The translations under genes and the position numbers were made by a program. The notes under the pieces are model-generated. The model did not search any database, was not told the DNA's origin, and was given only the letters and a program-made list of their open reading frames with translations. From UBA6176 sp041688515 (GTDB lineage: Bacteria > Verrucomicrobiota > Verrucomicrobiia > Limisphaerales > UBA9464), in the NCBI GenBank assembly GCA_041688515.1, contig JBDNHZ010000185.1:1-64000 (forward strand): a DNA stretch of 64,000 bases, in the 5' to 3' direction. Positions 27,474-36,134 of the stretch are shown piece by piece (the stretch's first letter is position 1; every line of letters begins with the position of its first letter).

Positions 27474-29324
27474 TTATTTTTTCACAGGATTGCAGTAGAG
27501 CGCAAAGGATGTCTTGGAGATCTCCAGACGCACACGGCCTTCCGACACAATCTCCGGCGCGGTCAGCGATCCAGGTCCGCCCCATTGCGGGTCGGCCGAG
27601 TCCAACCGCCGGAGCCATCGGCCAGGCGGCAAGGGCAGGTCCATCGCACGCCGTTCCGGGGAGAAGTTGAAAAGGAGGAGAATCTCGCTGTCTCCACACC
27701 ATTGCCGGATGACGAGGACGCTCTCCGCCTCGAACGCCATGGTTTCCAAGGTCTCCTTCTCAACCCTGGAAAGTGCCGGCACCTGCGTCCGCACCGCCAG
27801 AAGCTCACGGTGGAATTCGCGCAACTCTTGGTGCGCGCCTTCCTTGCCGAGGGCGTGGTTGAGTTTACAACGCAGGAAGGTGGCCTCGTCCTGAGGATCG
27901 GGCACCTCCCCCTTCCATCCAAACGCGGCAAACTCCTCGCGCCGCCCCTTGCGAACCGCCTCGACCAGCGCCGGATCCGTGTGGCTGATGAAATACTGGA
28001 AGGGCGCCGTCTCGCCGTACTCCTCGCCCATGAAGAGCATGGGGACAAACGGCGACAGAAGCAGTGCCCCCGCTGCGAGCCGCTGCCGGGCGGGTAAAAT
28101 CGAGCCGCTGATGCGGTCGCCGAGCATCCGGTTGCCGATCTGGTCGTGGTTCTGGCTGCAGACCACAAACTGTCCCACGGGATTCAGGCGGGGATTGCTG
28201 CCATGCCGGTGTCCCCGGTGGGGGGCGTACTCGCCGGTGTAGGCGTATCCCTCCCGCCAAACCTTGGCGAACTGCCGGACGCCCTTGAAGTCCGAGTAAT
28301 AGCCGCTCTGCTCGCCGGTCAGCAGCACGTGCAGGCAATGATGGAAATCATCGCTCCATTGCGCATCAAGACCGTATCCACCGAGTTCGACCGGCAGGAT
28401 GTGCCGCGCCATGTTCATGTCGCTCTCGGCGATGAGATGAAACGGGCGGCCAAGGATCTCCGCCTGCCGGTGGCAGGCCGAGGTCATTTCCTCCAGAAAC
28501 GGAACCGCCGAGAAATCGCGGATGGCGTGGACGGCATCCAACCGGAGCGCATCGATATGAAACTCGGTCTGCCAGTAAAGCGCGTTCTCGGTGAAGTACC
28601 TCCGGACGCCGTCGCTTTGCGGTCCATCGAAGTTCAGGGCCAGTCCCCACGGGGTGCGATAGCGATCCGTGAAGTAGGGCGCGAATTCGCCGAGGTAATT
28701 CCCCTCCGGGCCCAGGTGGTTGTAGACCACGTCCAGAATGACGGCGACTCCGTGCGCATGAGCGGCATTGACGAGCCGTTTCAAACCCGTAGGCCCCCCG
28801 TAGGAATCCTGCACCGCGAACGGGCTCACCCCGTCGTAGCCCCAGTTCCGTGTTCCCGGGAATTGCGCGACCGGCATCAGCTCGATGGCGGTGATGCCGA
28901 GGTTCCTCAATTCGGCGAGATGGCCGACCACGCCGTCGAACGTGCCCTCCGTGCTGAACGTCCCAACGTGGAGTTCGTAGATCACATGGTCACGCAGTGG
29001 CGGTCCGGACCACGCCTGATCAGTCCACGGAAACCCCGGGTCCACGACCCGCGACGCTCCATGAACCCCCTGCGGTTGCCAGCGTGAAGCCGGGTCCGGA
29101 CGTGTGGGTCCGCCATCAAGCCGGAACAGGTAGTCGCTGCCCGCAGGGACACTTTCAACCAAGGCGGCATGGTAACCCATCGCGTCCTTCTGCAGCGGCA
29201 GCACCCGCTCCGTTGTGCCGGGGAGGTGAAGTTCGACCCGCTCGACGCCGGGCGCCCAGACGCGGAAGGAACACCGATCCACACCCTGCGGAATCGCACC
29301 AAGGAAAAGGGGGGGAGGATTCAT
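27474..29324 (-). CDS. treZ: Malto-oligosyltrehalose trehalohydrolase
   Basis: A 616-residue GH13 enzyme that releases trehalose from the maltooligosyltrehalose made by TreY. An N-terminal CBM48-like beta domain (FLGAIPQGVDRCSFRVWAPG) precedes the barrel, with YELHVGTFSTEGTF, VILDVVYNHLGPEGNYL, FHIDALRLDAVHAI (nucleophile Asp), HLIAESD (acid/base Glu) and CSQNHDQIGNR. RNWGYDGVSPFAVQDSYGG is a typical TreZ block. The ATG at 29324 overlaps the glgB stop (ATGA); the longer upstream frame would overlap glgB by 80 bases and lacks homology-like sequence. It is followed after six bases by the GH57 gene. Confidence 0.95.
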   Translation of the reverse strand: MNPPPLFLGAIPQGVDRCSFRVWAPGVERVELHLPGTTERVLPLQKDAMGYHAALVESVPAGSDYLFRLDGGPTRPDPASRWQPQGVHGASRVVDPGFPWTDQAWSGPPLRDHVIYELHVGTFSTEGTFDGVVGHLAELRNLGITAIELMPVAQFPGTRNWGYDGVSPFAVQDSYGGPTGLKRLVNAAHAHGVAVILDVVYNHLGPEGNYLGEFAPYFTDRYRTPWGLALNFDGPQSDGVRRYFTENALYWQTEFHIDALRLDAVHAIRDFSAVPFLEEMTSACHRQAEILGRPFHLIAESDMNMARHILPVELGGYGLDAQWSDDFHHCLHVLLTGEQSGYYSDFKGVRQFAKVWREGYAYTGEYAPHRGHRHGSNPRLNPVGQFVVCSQNHDQIGNRMLGDRISGSILPARQRLAAGALLLSPFVPMLFMGEEYGETAPFQYFISHTDPALVEAVRKGRREEFAAFGWKGEVPDPQDEATFLRCKLNHALGKEGAHQELREFHRELLAVRTQVPALSRVEKETLETMAFEAESVLVIRQWCGDSEILLLFNFSPERRAMDLPLPPGRWLRRLDSADPQWGGPGSLTAPEIVSEGRVRLEISKTSFALYCNPVKK

Positions 29325-31324
29325 GAATGGGCGACCTGATGCTTGAAGAACACGGCTCCCAATGGCGGAAGGGTGAGATGGATCGAGTTCGCCTTGAAGT
29401 GCCATCCCAACGGCGCGGCTTCCACCCCGCCCTGGTTGCCCTGTCCGCTGCCGCCGTAGTCCGGGGCATCGGTGTTGAGGATTTCGCGCCAGAATCCCGA
29501 CCGGGGCACCCCGATGCGGATGTTGGTCCGCGCCACCGGCGTGAAATTGAACACCGCCAGGATAAGGTCACCGGTGCGCTGCGATTTGCGGAGGAAGCTG
29601 AGCGTGCTGTGCTCACTGTCGTTCGCGTCCACCCACTCAAACCCCGCGGGATCCGCGTCACCCTCGTGCAGGGCGGGTTCATTCCGGTAAAGCCCGTTCA
29701 ACTGCCCGACCAGCTTCTGGATGCCATTGTGCGCATTGCCGTCCTCGACCAGGTGCCAGTCCAGGCTCGACTCATGGTTCCACTCGCGCCACTGGCCAAA
29801 CTCGCCTCCCATGAACAGCAGTTTCTTGCCGGGTTGCGCCCACTGGTACGCCAGCAGCAGCCGCAGATTCGCCATCTTCTGCCAGACATCTCCCGGCATT
29901 TTTCCGAGCAGGGATCCCTTGCCGTGCACGACCTCATCGTGTGAGAGCGGCAGGGTGAAGTTCTCCGCGAACGCGTACACGCCGCGGAACGACAACTGCT
30001 GATGATGGTACTTCCGGTGGATCGGATCCTCCGAGAGGTACTTCAGGGTGTCGTGCATCCATCCCATGTCCCACTTGAAGCCGAATCCAAGGCCGCCGGC
30101 ATAGGAGGGACGGGACACCTGGGGCCAGGAGGTCGATTCCTCCGCATAGGTCTGCACATCGGGAAACTCCCGATACACGGTCTCATTGAATCTCCGGAGG
30201 AAGTCGATCGCCTCCAGGTTCTCGCGCCCACCGTATTTGTTGGGCACCCATTCCCCCTCCTTGCGCGAGTAATCGAGATAGAGCATCGACGCCACCGCAT
30301 CCACGCGCAGGCCGTCAACGTGGAACTTCTCCAGCCAGAAGACCGCATTGCTGAGAAGGAAGCTGCGCACCTCGTGCCGGCCGTAGTTGAAGATGTAGCT
30401 GTTCCAGTCCGGGTGGAACCCCTGCTTCATGTCCGCATGCTCGTAGAGGTGGGTGCCGTCAAAATAGGCCAGCCCATGCTCGTCGGTGGGGAAGTGCGAC
30501 GGCACCCAATCGAGGATCACCGCGATGCCCTGCTGGTGCAGGACGTCGATCAGGTACATCAGGTCCTGCGGCGTTCCGTAGCGTCCCGTCGGGGCGAAAT
30601 AGCCGGTCGTCTGGTACCCCCACGATCCATAGAACGGATGCTTCATCACCGGCATGAACTCGACGTGCGTGAATCCGTGGCGGACCAGGTAGGCGGCCAA
30701 CTTCGGCGCCAGCTCGCGATAAGTGAGCCACCGATTGTCCTCCTCCCCCACGCGCATCCACGAGCCGAGATGCATCTCATAGATCGAGATCGGGCTTTGC
30801 AGGGTCTGGCGAGACCCGCGGGTCTTCATCCAATCGGTATCATTCCACTCGTAGTCCAGGCTCCAGACCATCGACGCCGTCTTCGGCGCGGTCTCATGGC
30901 GGAACCCGTAGGGATCGGCCTTGTCCACCTCGAAGCCGTCGAGGCGCGAGACGATGTGGAACTTGTAGGTTGCGCCGTGGCCGATCTTGGGGACGAACCC
31001 GCTCCAGACGCCGGAACCGCCCGTCGGCTGCAGGGGATGCCGCTCCTTGTTCCACTCATTGAAGTCGCCCATGACGGAGACCCGTGCCGCATTCGGAGCC
31101 CAGACCGCGAAGGAAACTCCCGGCACGCCATTCTGCTCCACGGGATGCGCGCCCATCTTCCGGTAGACATGACAATGCGTTCCCTCGTTGAACCAATGCA
31201 GATCATCGCCCGTCATCCACGGAAGGCTCTCGCGGGCGGGCGCGCGGGCCGGAACGAGGTCGGGGGAGGTTTTTCGTTTCGCCATATAGTGTCGGATGCT
31301 CGGATTCCTGCGTGCCATCCGCAT
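29321..31324 (-). CDS. glgB: 1,4-alpha-glucan branching enzyme (GH13)
   Basis: A 667-residue enzyme that introduces alpha-1,6 branches into alpha-glucan. The CBM48 module has GVSFAVWAPNAARVSVMGDFN, followed by SIYEMHLGSW, FMPVMKHPFYGSWGYQTTGYF, VILDWVPSHFP, DGLRVDAVASMLYLDY (nucleophile Asp), TYAEESTSWP (acid/base Glu) and LPLSHDEVVHGKGSL (third Asp). These are diagnostic for GlgB. The ATG at 31324 is three bases after the glgC stop; an in-frame ATG at 31285 (MAKRKTS) is an alternative start. Its 3' end overlaps treZ. In the GlgE pathway GlgB works on chains extended by maltosyl transfer, so it is a natural partner of GlgE in the same operon. Confidence 0.97.
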   Translation of the reverse strand: MRMARRNPSIRHYMAKRKTSPDLVPARAPARESLPWMTGDDLHWFNEGTHCHVYRKMGAHPVEQNGVPGVSFAVWAPNAARVSVMGDFNEWNKERHPLQPTGGSGVWSGFVPKIGHGATYKFHIVSRLDGFEVDKADPYGFRHETAPKTASMVWSLDYEWNDTDWMKTRGSRQTLQSPISIYEMHLGSWMRVGEEDNRWLTYRELAPKLAAYLVRHGFTHVEFMPVMKHPFYGSWGYQTTGYFAPTGRYGTPQDLMYLIDVLHQQGIAVILDWVPSHFPTDEHGLAYFDGTHLYEHADMKQGFHPDWNSYIFNYGRHEVRSFLLSNAVFWLEKFHVDGLRVDAVASMLYLDYSRKEGEWVPNKYGGRENLEAIDFLRRFNETVYREFPDVQTYAEESTSWPQVSRPSYAGGLGFGFKWDMGWMHDTLKYLSEDPIHRKYHHQQLSFRGVYAFAENFTLPLSHDEVVHGKGSLLGKMPGDVWQKMANLRLLLAYQWAQPGKKLLFMGGEFGQWREWNHESSLDWHLVEDGNAHNGIQKLVGQLNGLYRNEPALHEGDADPAGFEWVDANDSEHSTLSFLRKSQRTGDLILAVFNFTPVARTNIRIGVPRSGFWREILNTDAPDYGGSGQGNQGGVEAAPLGWHFKANSIHLTLPPLGAVFFKHQVAHS

Positions 31325-31326
31325 CG

Positions 31327-32625
31327 TCAGATGGTCGTGCCGCTCGGGATGATCTGGTTCTTGGGAATGATGACGATCCCGTCGCGGATGTAGTACAGAT
31401 CGTGATCCACGTGGGCCGGCTTACCCTCGGGCGAGATCACCACCCGGTCACCGATCCGGACGTTCTTGTCGATGATCGCATTCTGAATCCGGACATCACG
31501 CCCGATGCCGAGGCGGGGCCGGCCGGTGCCCGCATTTTCCTGGAGCGATTCGGGGGTTTCATAGTAGTCGGAACCGAGGATGAGCGATCGATGGATGTCG
31601 CTTCCCTCCCCGATAAAACTTCGGATCCCCACCACGGCCTCGGTGAGCCGGCAGCGATCCAGAATGCAGCCGTCCGCAATCATGGACAACCGGGCATGGA
31701 CGTCATTGAGCCGCGTCGAGGGGAGAACCCTCCAGCGGCTGAAGATGGGCGCCTGCGGGTCGAAGAAGTCGAAGCGCGGCTCGAGGCTGGCGAGCTGCAG
31801 GTTAGCCTCGAAGAAGGAGCGGATCGTCCCCACGTCCTCCCAATACCCCTGAAACACGTAGGGATGAACCTGCGTCGTCTGGATGGCGTGAGGGATGACG
31901 TGTTTGCCGAAATCCATCAGCGTATTGTCGAGGAGCTTGAAGAGCGCCTCGCGCTCGAAGAGGTAGATTCCCATCGAGGCGAGGAAGAACTCACCCTCCC
32001 CTTCGATGCCGAGCTGGTCCTTCCGTGCGGCGTCGAGGCGGAGCGGATCCTGGTCCTCCTTCTCCTTGGGTTTCTCCAGGAAACCGGTGATCCGGGACTG
32101 CTCGTCCAACTGGAAGACTCCGCAGGCCGGCACGTCGGAACGCCGGATCGGGATCGCCGCAACGGTCACCTGGGCCTTCGTTCGCTTGTGCTGCTCGATC
32201 AGGTCGGCGTAGTCCATCCGATACAACTGGTCGCCGCTCAGGATCAGGAGCCGCTCAAAATCATGATCCTTCAGGTGCGCCAGGTTCTTCCGGATCGCGT
32301 CCGCGGTCCCTTGGTACCAGTCGGAATCAGCCGTGGTCTGCTGCGCCGCCATGATCTCCACGAATCCACCGCCGAACGAGTCGAACCGGTAGGAGTGGGT
32401 GATATGATGGTGTAACGATGCTGAATTGAACTGCGTCAGCACAAAGATCCGGCGAAGGCCCGAGTTGATGCAATTGGAGATCGGGATATCCACCAACCGG
32501 AACTCGCCTCCGATCGGCACTGCCGGCTTGGACCGGTCCTTGGTGAGGGGAAACAGGCGGGTGCCCGCGCCGCCGCCCAGGACCGCCACCAGCACGGAAC
32601 GATTAAGGGAACTGCTCTTCTTCAC
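31327..32625 (-). CDS. glgC: Glucose-1-phosphate adenylyltransferase (ADP-glucose pyrophosphorylase)
   Basis: A 432-residue enzyme making ADP-glucose from ATP and glucose-1-phosphate. LGGGAGTRLFPLTKDRSKPA is the nucleotide-binding loop, GDQLYRMDY carries the catalytic Asp, VPACGVFQLDE and FLEKPKEKE follow, and GYWEDVGTIRSFFEAN is typical of GlgC. A C-terminal left-handed beta-helix contains the hexapeptide-like repeats (GIRSFIGEGSDI, RIQNAIIDKNVRIG). I use the GTG at 32625, which places the P-loop at the usual distance from the start; the longer frame upstream antisense-overlaps malQ and is Arg/Pro-rich. No glgA or glgM is present in the window, so the consumer of its ADP-glucose lies elsewhere. 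Confidence 0.95.
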   Translation of the reverse strand: MKKSSSLNRSVLVAVLGGGAGTRLFPLTKDRSKPAVPIGGEFRLVDIPISNCINSGLRRIFVLTQFNSASLHHHITHSYRFDSFGGGFVEIMAAQQTTADSDWYQGTADAIRKNLAHLKDHDFERLLILSGDQLYRMDYADLIEQHKRTKAQVTVAAIPIRRSDVPACGVFQLDEQSRITGFLEKPKEKEDQDPLRLDAARKDQLGIEGEGEFFLASMGIYLFEREALFKLLDNTLMDFGKHVIPHAIQTTQVHPYVFQGYWEDVGTIRSFFEANLQLASLEPRFDFFDPQAPIFSRWRVLPSTRLNDVHARLSMIADGCILDRCRLTEAVVGIRSFIGEGSDIHRSLILGSDYYETPESLQENAGTGRPRLGIGRDVRIQNAIIDKNVRIGDRVVISPEGKPAHVDHDLYYIRDGIVIIPKNQIIPSGTTI

Positions 32626-32695
32626 ATCGCGATTCTTTACCGGGTGGAAGCGACGGTCTACTGGGCAGTTCCCGGCTCGGCTCTCAGTAAAACAC

Positions 32696-34831
32696 TTAGT
32701 GCAATGATGCCGGACGGGCACGGCGCAGTCGGACCAGCACGCGCAGCGAGTCCGCCAGGTCCCGGGCCGCACGAATGGCCTCCAGACTGATCCGTGTCCT
32801 GCGCCGCCAATTGATGCGTTCGCTCGAGGTCCCCGGGGTGTTTTGGGGCAGGGTCTCCAGCCAGAGATCCTCCAGATTGATGACCACCCACCGGGCCGGG
32901 CTGGCGGCAAGATGGTTCTGGAGCGCCTCCAATACCGCGCCGGGCCCAACCGCTCCGCGCTTCAACCCTCCGCAGCGGCGGAGGTAGCGGACCAATGCGG
33001 TGCGGATGCGATCCCGGTCAAGGCGTTCCTTCGCAAGGTCGCCCCGTTTGATCAGTCCGAGGTGGTGGCGATCGTCGATGTCGATGCCTTGCCAGAAGGC
33101 GGCAAAGGTCGGCATGTCATGGGTGTTCAGGCTCGCGATCACAGACGACGGAATCCGGGGCAGCGCGGCATTGGCCTTGGGACGCGCCTCATACTGCACC
33201 ACGAACATGCCGCTGACGCCGTGGCGCCGGAGGGAACGATCCACCTCCGCAGGCACCGTCCCGAGGTTCTCGCCGATGATGACGGCCTGGTGCCGGTGCG
33301 ATTCGATGCTCAGCATGGCGTAGAATTCCGGGGCCGGATACGAGACGTAGGCTCCCTGACTCGCGGGGACACCCACCGGCACCCAGTAGAGACGGTGCAA
33401 TCCCATGACGTGATCGAAACGAAGCATGCGGGCGTGCCTCAGGTGGTGGCGCAGGTAGGACCGGATGTACGCATGCCCCTGCTCCTGGCTCCGTCCGGGA
33501 TGGATGGGAGCGAATCCCCAATCCTGCCCCTGGGTGAAGACCGGATCCGGCGGTGCCCCCCCCGATGCCGCCAGCGCGAACAATTTCTGGTGCCGCCAGG
33601 CATCGTAACCGTCGCGATGCGTGCCCAGCGGCATGTCGAGATAGAGATCGACGTCCTGGGCGCGGGCATGGCGCGAAAGCGCGGCCATCTGCTCATGCGC
33701 CAGCCACTGGGTGTACAGATGGTATCGCAACCGCGCTGCCCGGCAGTCGCCATCCCGCACATCGCCGCGGCGCATCCGCACTGGCCACTGCGTCCACGAA
33801 CCTCCCTGCTCTTCATGCATTGCGCGGAATCGCGAATAGTCGGCGACCTCTGGATGCTCCCGCAGAAAGTCGTCGAAAACCTGACGCCGCGGGCCGGACC
33901 GGGCGAAGAACGAGCGACTCAATACCTCCAGCACCTCGCGCTTGAGCGCCATCTGGGCGGCGTAGTCCACCAGCGAAGCCTGGTTCAACGAACGGATCCG
34001 TTTCCCGAACGACAGCGATTCCATCAGCCGCCGGGCGGCGGGACACGACGCCAACTCCGGCACAGCCGTCACATCGAGATAGAATTCGTTCCAGAAGAGG
34101 CGGCTCACCGGCGAGTAAGGGCTCGGTTCGCAGGGCTTCTCCAGAAACGCGGGCAGGAGCGGCAATGTGCCGACAAATCCGCCTCCCTGTCCGCCCAGCC
34201 ACGTGATGAAATCCGACAGGTCCGTGAAATCACCCGCACCCCAGCTGCGTTCCGAATGCAGGGCATGGAGCGGGGCGAATGCCCCCCATTCGCGACGCGA
34301 TGCCGGGCCTTGAAAGCATCGCTCGGGAGCCGAGAACACCTCGGTTTCAAACTGGTTGCCGGCGCATTCCACCGTCACGCGATGGTATCCGGCGGGCAGC
34401 CGTCCGGGAATCGGCAGCAGCCGGGTGACGAACCGCACGCCGTCCACCCTCCCAAACGCCTTCACCTTCAATCGTTCCAGCCGGGTTTCAGTCCGGCGGG
34501 TTTCCCCGTCTTCCATCCGCCACTCGCAGCGCAGCGCGCCGGCGGAATCCGGGGCCGGCAATTGCACCGGGACCGCCGTGCGGGTTCCGATCCACGCGAC
34601 CTGGACCGGATCCAATACGCGTTTCGCCCGGGTGAGTCGCATGACGTTCAAGGCTTCGGGCACGTCACCCGCACCCTCCATCGGCACCCCCAGCGTTCGC
34701 AGTACGGCCAGCATTGACTCCGTCGAGGCCGGTTGACGTCGTCCGGCCATGTCCACATAGCCGGTCTGAATGCCGCTGAGACGCGCGAGGTGGCGCAACG
34801 CGATGATGGATGGTTCTGAAGTATGGCTCAT
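32696..34831 (-). CDS. malQ: 4-alpha-glucanotransferase (amylomaltase, GH77)
   Basis: A 711-residue GH77 enzyme transferring glucan segments between malto-oligosaccharides. An N-terminal extension of about 190 residues comes before GAFAPLHALHSERSWGAGDFTD, the standard entry to the barrel. The blocks include SPYSPVSRLFWNEFYLDV, LYLDMPLGTHRDGYDAW, MLRFDHVMGLHRLYWVP with the nucleophile Asp, IIGENLGTVP with the acid/base Glu, and SLNTHDMPTFAAFW. RFDHVMGL replaces the more common RIDHFRGL. The ATG at 34831 starts MSHTSEPSI and avoids the Arg/Gly-rich upstream extension. It lies 60 bases after the diadenylate cyclase gene in the same orientation. Confidence 0.94.
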   Translation of the reverse strand: MSHTSEPSIIALRHLARLSGIQTGYVDMAGRRQPASTESMLAVLRTLGVPMEGAGDVPEALNVMRLTRAKRVLDPVQVAWIGTRTAVPVQLPAPDSAGALRCEWRMEDGETRRTETRLERLKVKAFGRVDGVRFVTRLLPIPGRLPAGYHRVTVECAGNQFETEVFSAPERCFQGPASRREWGAFAPLHALHSERSWGAGDFTDLSDFITWLGGQGGGFVGTLPLLPAFLEKPCEPSPYSPVSRLFWNEFYLDVTAVPELASCPAARRLMESLSFGKRIRSLNQASLVDYAAQMALKREVLEVLSRSFFARSGPRRQVFDDFLREHPEVADYSRFRAMHEEQGGSWTQWPVRMRRGDVRDGDCRAARLRYHLYTQWLAHEQMAALSRHARAQDVDLYLDMPLGTHRDGYDAWRHQKLFALAASGGAPPDPVFTQGQDWGFAPIHPGRSQEQGHAYIRSYLRHHLRHARMLRFDHVMGLHRLYWVPVGVPASQGAYVSYPAPEFYAMLSIESHRHQAVIIGENLGTVPAEVDRSLRRHGVSGMFVVQYEARPKANAALPRIPSSVIASLNTHDMPTFAAFWQGIDIDDRHHLGLIKRGDLAKERLDRDRIRTALVRYLRRCGGLKRGAVGPGAVLEALQNHLAASPARWVVINLEDLWLETLPQNTPGTSSERINWRRRTRISLEAIRAARDLADSLRVLVRLRRARPASLH

Positions 34832-34891
34832 GGTGTATCGTTGGGGTCCGCCGCGGGCACTCCGCCCAGGGCGGAGCATCCGGCAAGCGCA

Positions 34892-36130
34892 TCAAGGCTC
34901 ATTGGACTTTGCGGGAATGTCCTCCAGGCGTTTTTCCTCGACACTGATGGTGACGTGACGGGGGGCGATGTCGTCGAGTTTAAGCTCCCTCGGAAACGTC
35001 AGGTCGCCGGGCTCGATGAGCACCCTGTTCATACCCTTGCCCACGCCGGAAAGATCCAGGACGAGCTTGATATCCTCGCTTCCCCTGAACCCGAAAGCAC
35101 TGCGCTGACCGACCACCGTCACCTTGACAACGTCAGGCACAATCTTGGCCACCGAGAGGGTGCTGGGCACCAGCCCATAGCTCACCGCGACATCAAAGGT
35201 CTTCTGCACCGTCTGGGAGCGCTGGACCACCACCACCCACAAACCGACGGCCAGCGCCAGGGCGACGGCCTTCTCGCGATAGTTGACCTGCAAGATCCTC
35301 CGAAAGGATGTGGTCTCGGTGCGGGGCGCAATCTCGTCGTAGAAGGCGGTCAGGATATCCACAAGCTGCGCCGGCGTGGATACCCCCAGGATACTGCCGG
35401 CGCGGGCCACCGAGATGGTCCCCCGTTCCTCCGACACGATCAGGCACAACGCGTCGGTACGTTCGGAAAGGCCGAGCCCCGCCGCATGGCGCGTTCCGCT
35501 GCGGGGCAACTTCTCCAGGTTCTTGGACAGCGGCAGATGGCATCCCAGCTTGTCAATCAGGTGACCGTCGATGATGACCGCGCCATCGTGGCCGATGGAA
35601 TGCGGGTCAAAGATGCTCTTCAGAAGAGGTTCGCTCAGGCGTCCTCCGACCTCCTCCCCGCCCTCCAGGTGCCGGGCGATGGAGTCCTTTCCACGGATGA
35701 CCACCAGCGCACCGATCCGGGCGCGGGCGAGGTCACCCAGCGTTCGCGCCAGCGTCTCAACCTCACTGCGGGGCAGGCCCGCGGTCGTCCTCCGGTAACG
35801 CGGCAGCCGGCACTCGACCCACCAGAGGCCGACGCGCTCAAAGAAGTACCGCAGGTCCTCCTGGAAGATCACCACCAGCGCCACGAGGATCACCGCGAAG
35901 AACCCCTGCAGCAGGGCGATGGTGAGCACGAGATTCAGCTTCTGAGCCGCGAGGTAGATGGCGGCGACAATGACCACGCCCATGAAGATCAGGCCGGAGC
36001 GCCGGGTGCGCTTCAGCGCGATCAGGAAGGCGTAGATGACCAGCGTCACGACCACGATGTCCAACAGGCCTGACCAGCCGACGTCGCCCAGGGCCGAGGC
36101 GGCGTGTTTGAGGCGGTCCACGAGGTTCAT
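34892..36130 (-). CDS. cdaA: Membrane diadenylate cyclase (CdaA-type) fused to a YbbR domain
   Basis: A 412-residue protein predicted to make c-di-AMP from two ATP. Three N-terminal transmembrane helices (about 22-40, 46-62, 68-89) precede a DisA_N cyclase domain. This carries the DGA motif at 182-184 in IGHDGAVIIDG and, at 212-218, GTRHAAG in place of the usual GTRHRAA. ERTDALCLIVSEERGTIS follows. A fourth hydrophobic helix (about 288-302, AVALALAVGLWVVVV) leads to a YbbR-like beta domain to about residue 400. In Firmicutes the cyclase and its YbbR regulator CdaR are separate neighbouring genes; here they appear fused. The Arg to Ala change may alter activity. A DHH/DHHA1 gene lies four bases upstream. 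Confidence 0.92.
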   Translation of the reverse strand: MNLVDRLKHAASALGDVGWSGLLDIVVVTLVIYAFLIALKRTRRSGLIFMGVVIVAAIYLAAQKLNLVLTIALLQGFFAVILVALVVIFQEDLRYFFERVGLWWVECRLPRYRRTTAGLPRSEVETLARTLGDLARARIGALVVIRGKDSIARHLEGGEEVGGRLSEPLLKSIFDPHSIGHDGAVIIDGHLIDKLGCHLPLSKNLEKLPRSGTRHAAGLGLSERTDALCLIVSEERGTISVARAGSILGVSTPAQLVDILTAFYDEIAPRTETTSFRRILQVNYREKAVALALAVGLWVVVVQRSQTVQKTFDVAVSYGLVPSTLSVAKIVPDVVKVTVVGQRSAFGFRGSEDIKLVLDLSGVGKGMNRVLIEPGDLTFPRELKLDDIAPRHVTISVEEKRLEDIPAKSNEP

Positions 36131-36134
36131 GGCA

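Noticed and set aside
34892..36130. DNA-integrity scanning protein DisA
   Set aside because: The cyclase domain is shared, but three N-terminal membrane helices and lack of the DisA helical and HhH domains point to CdaA.
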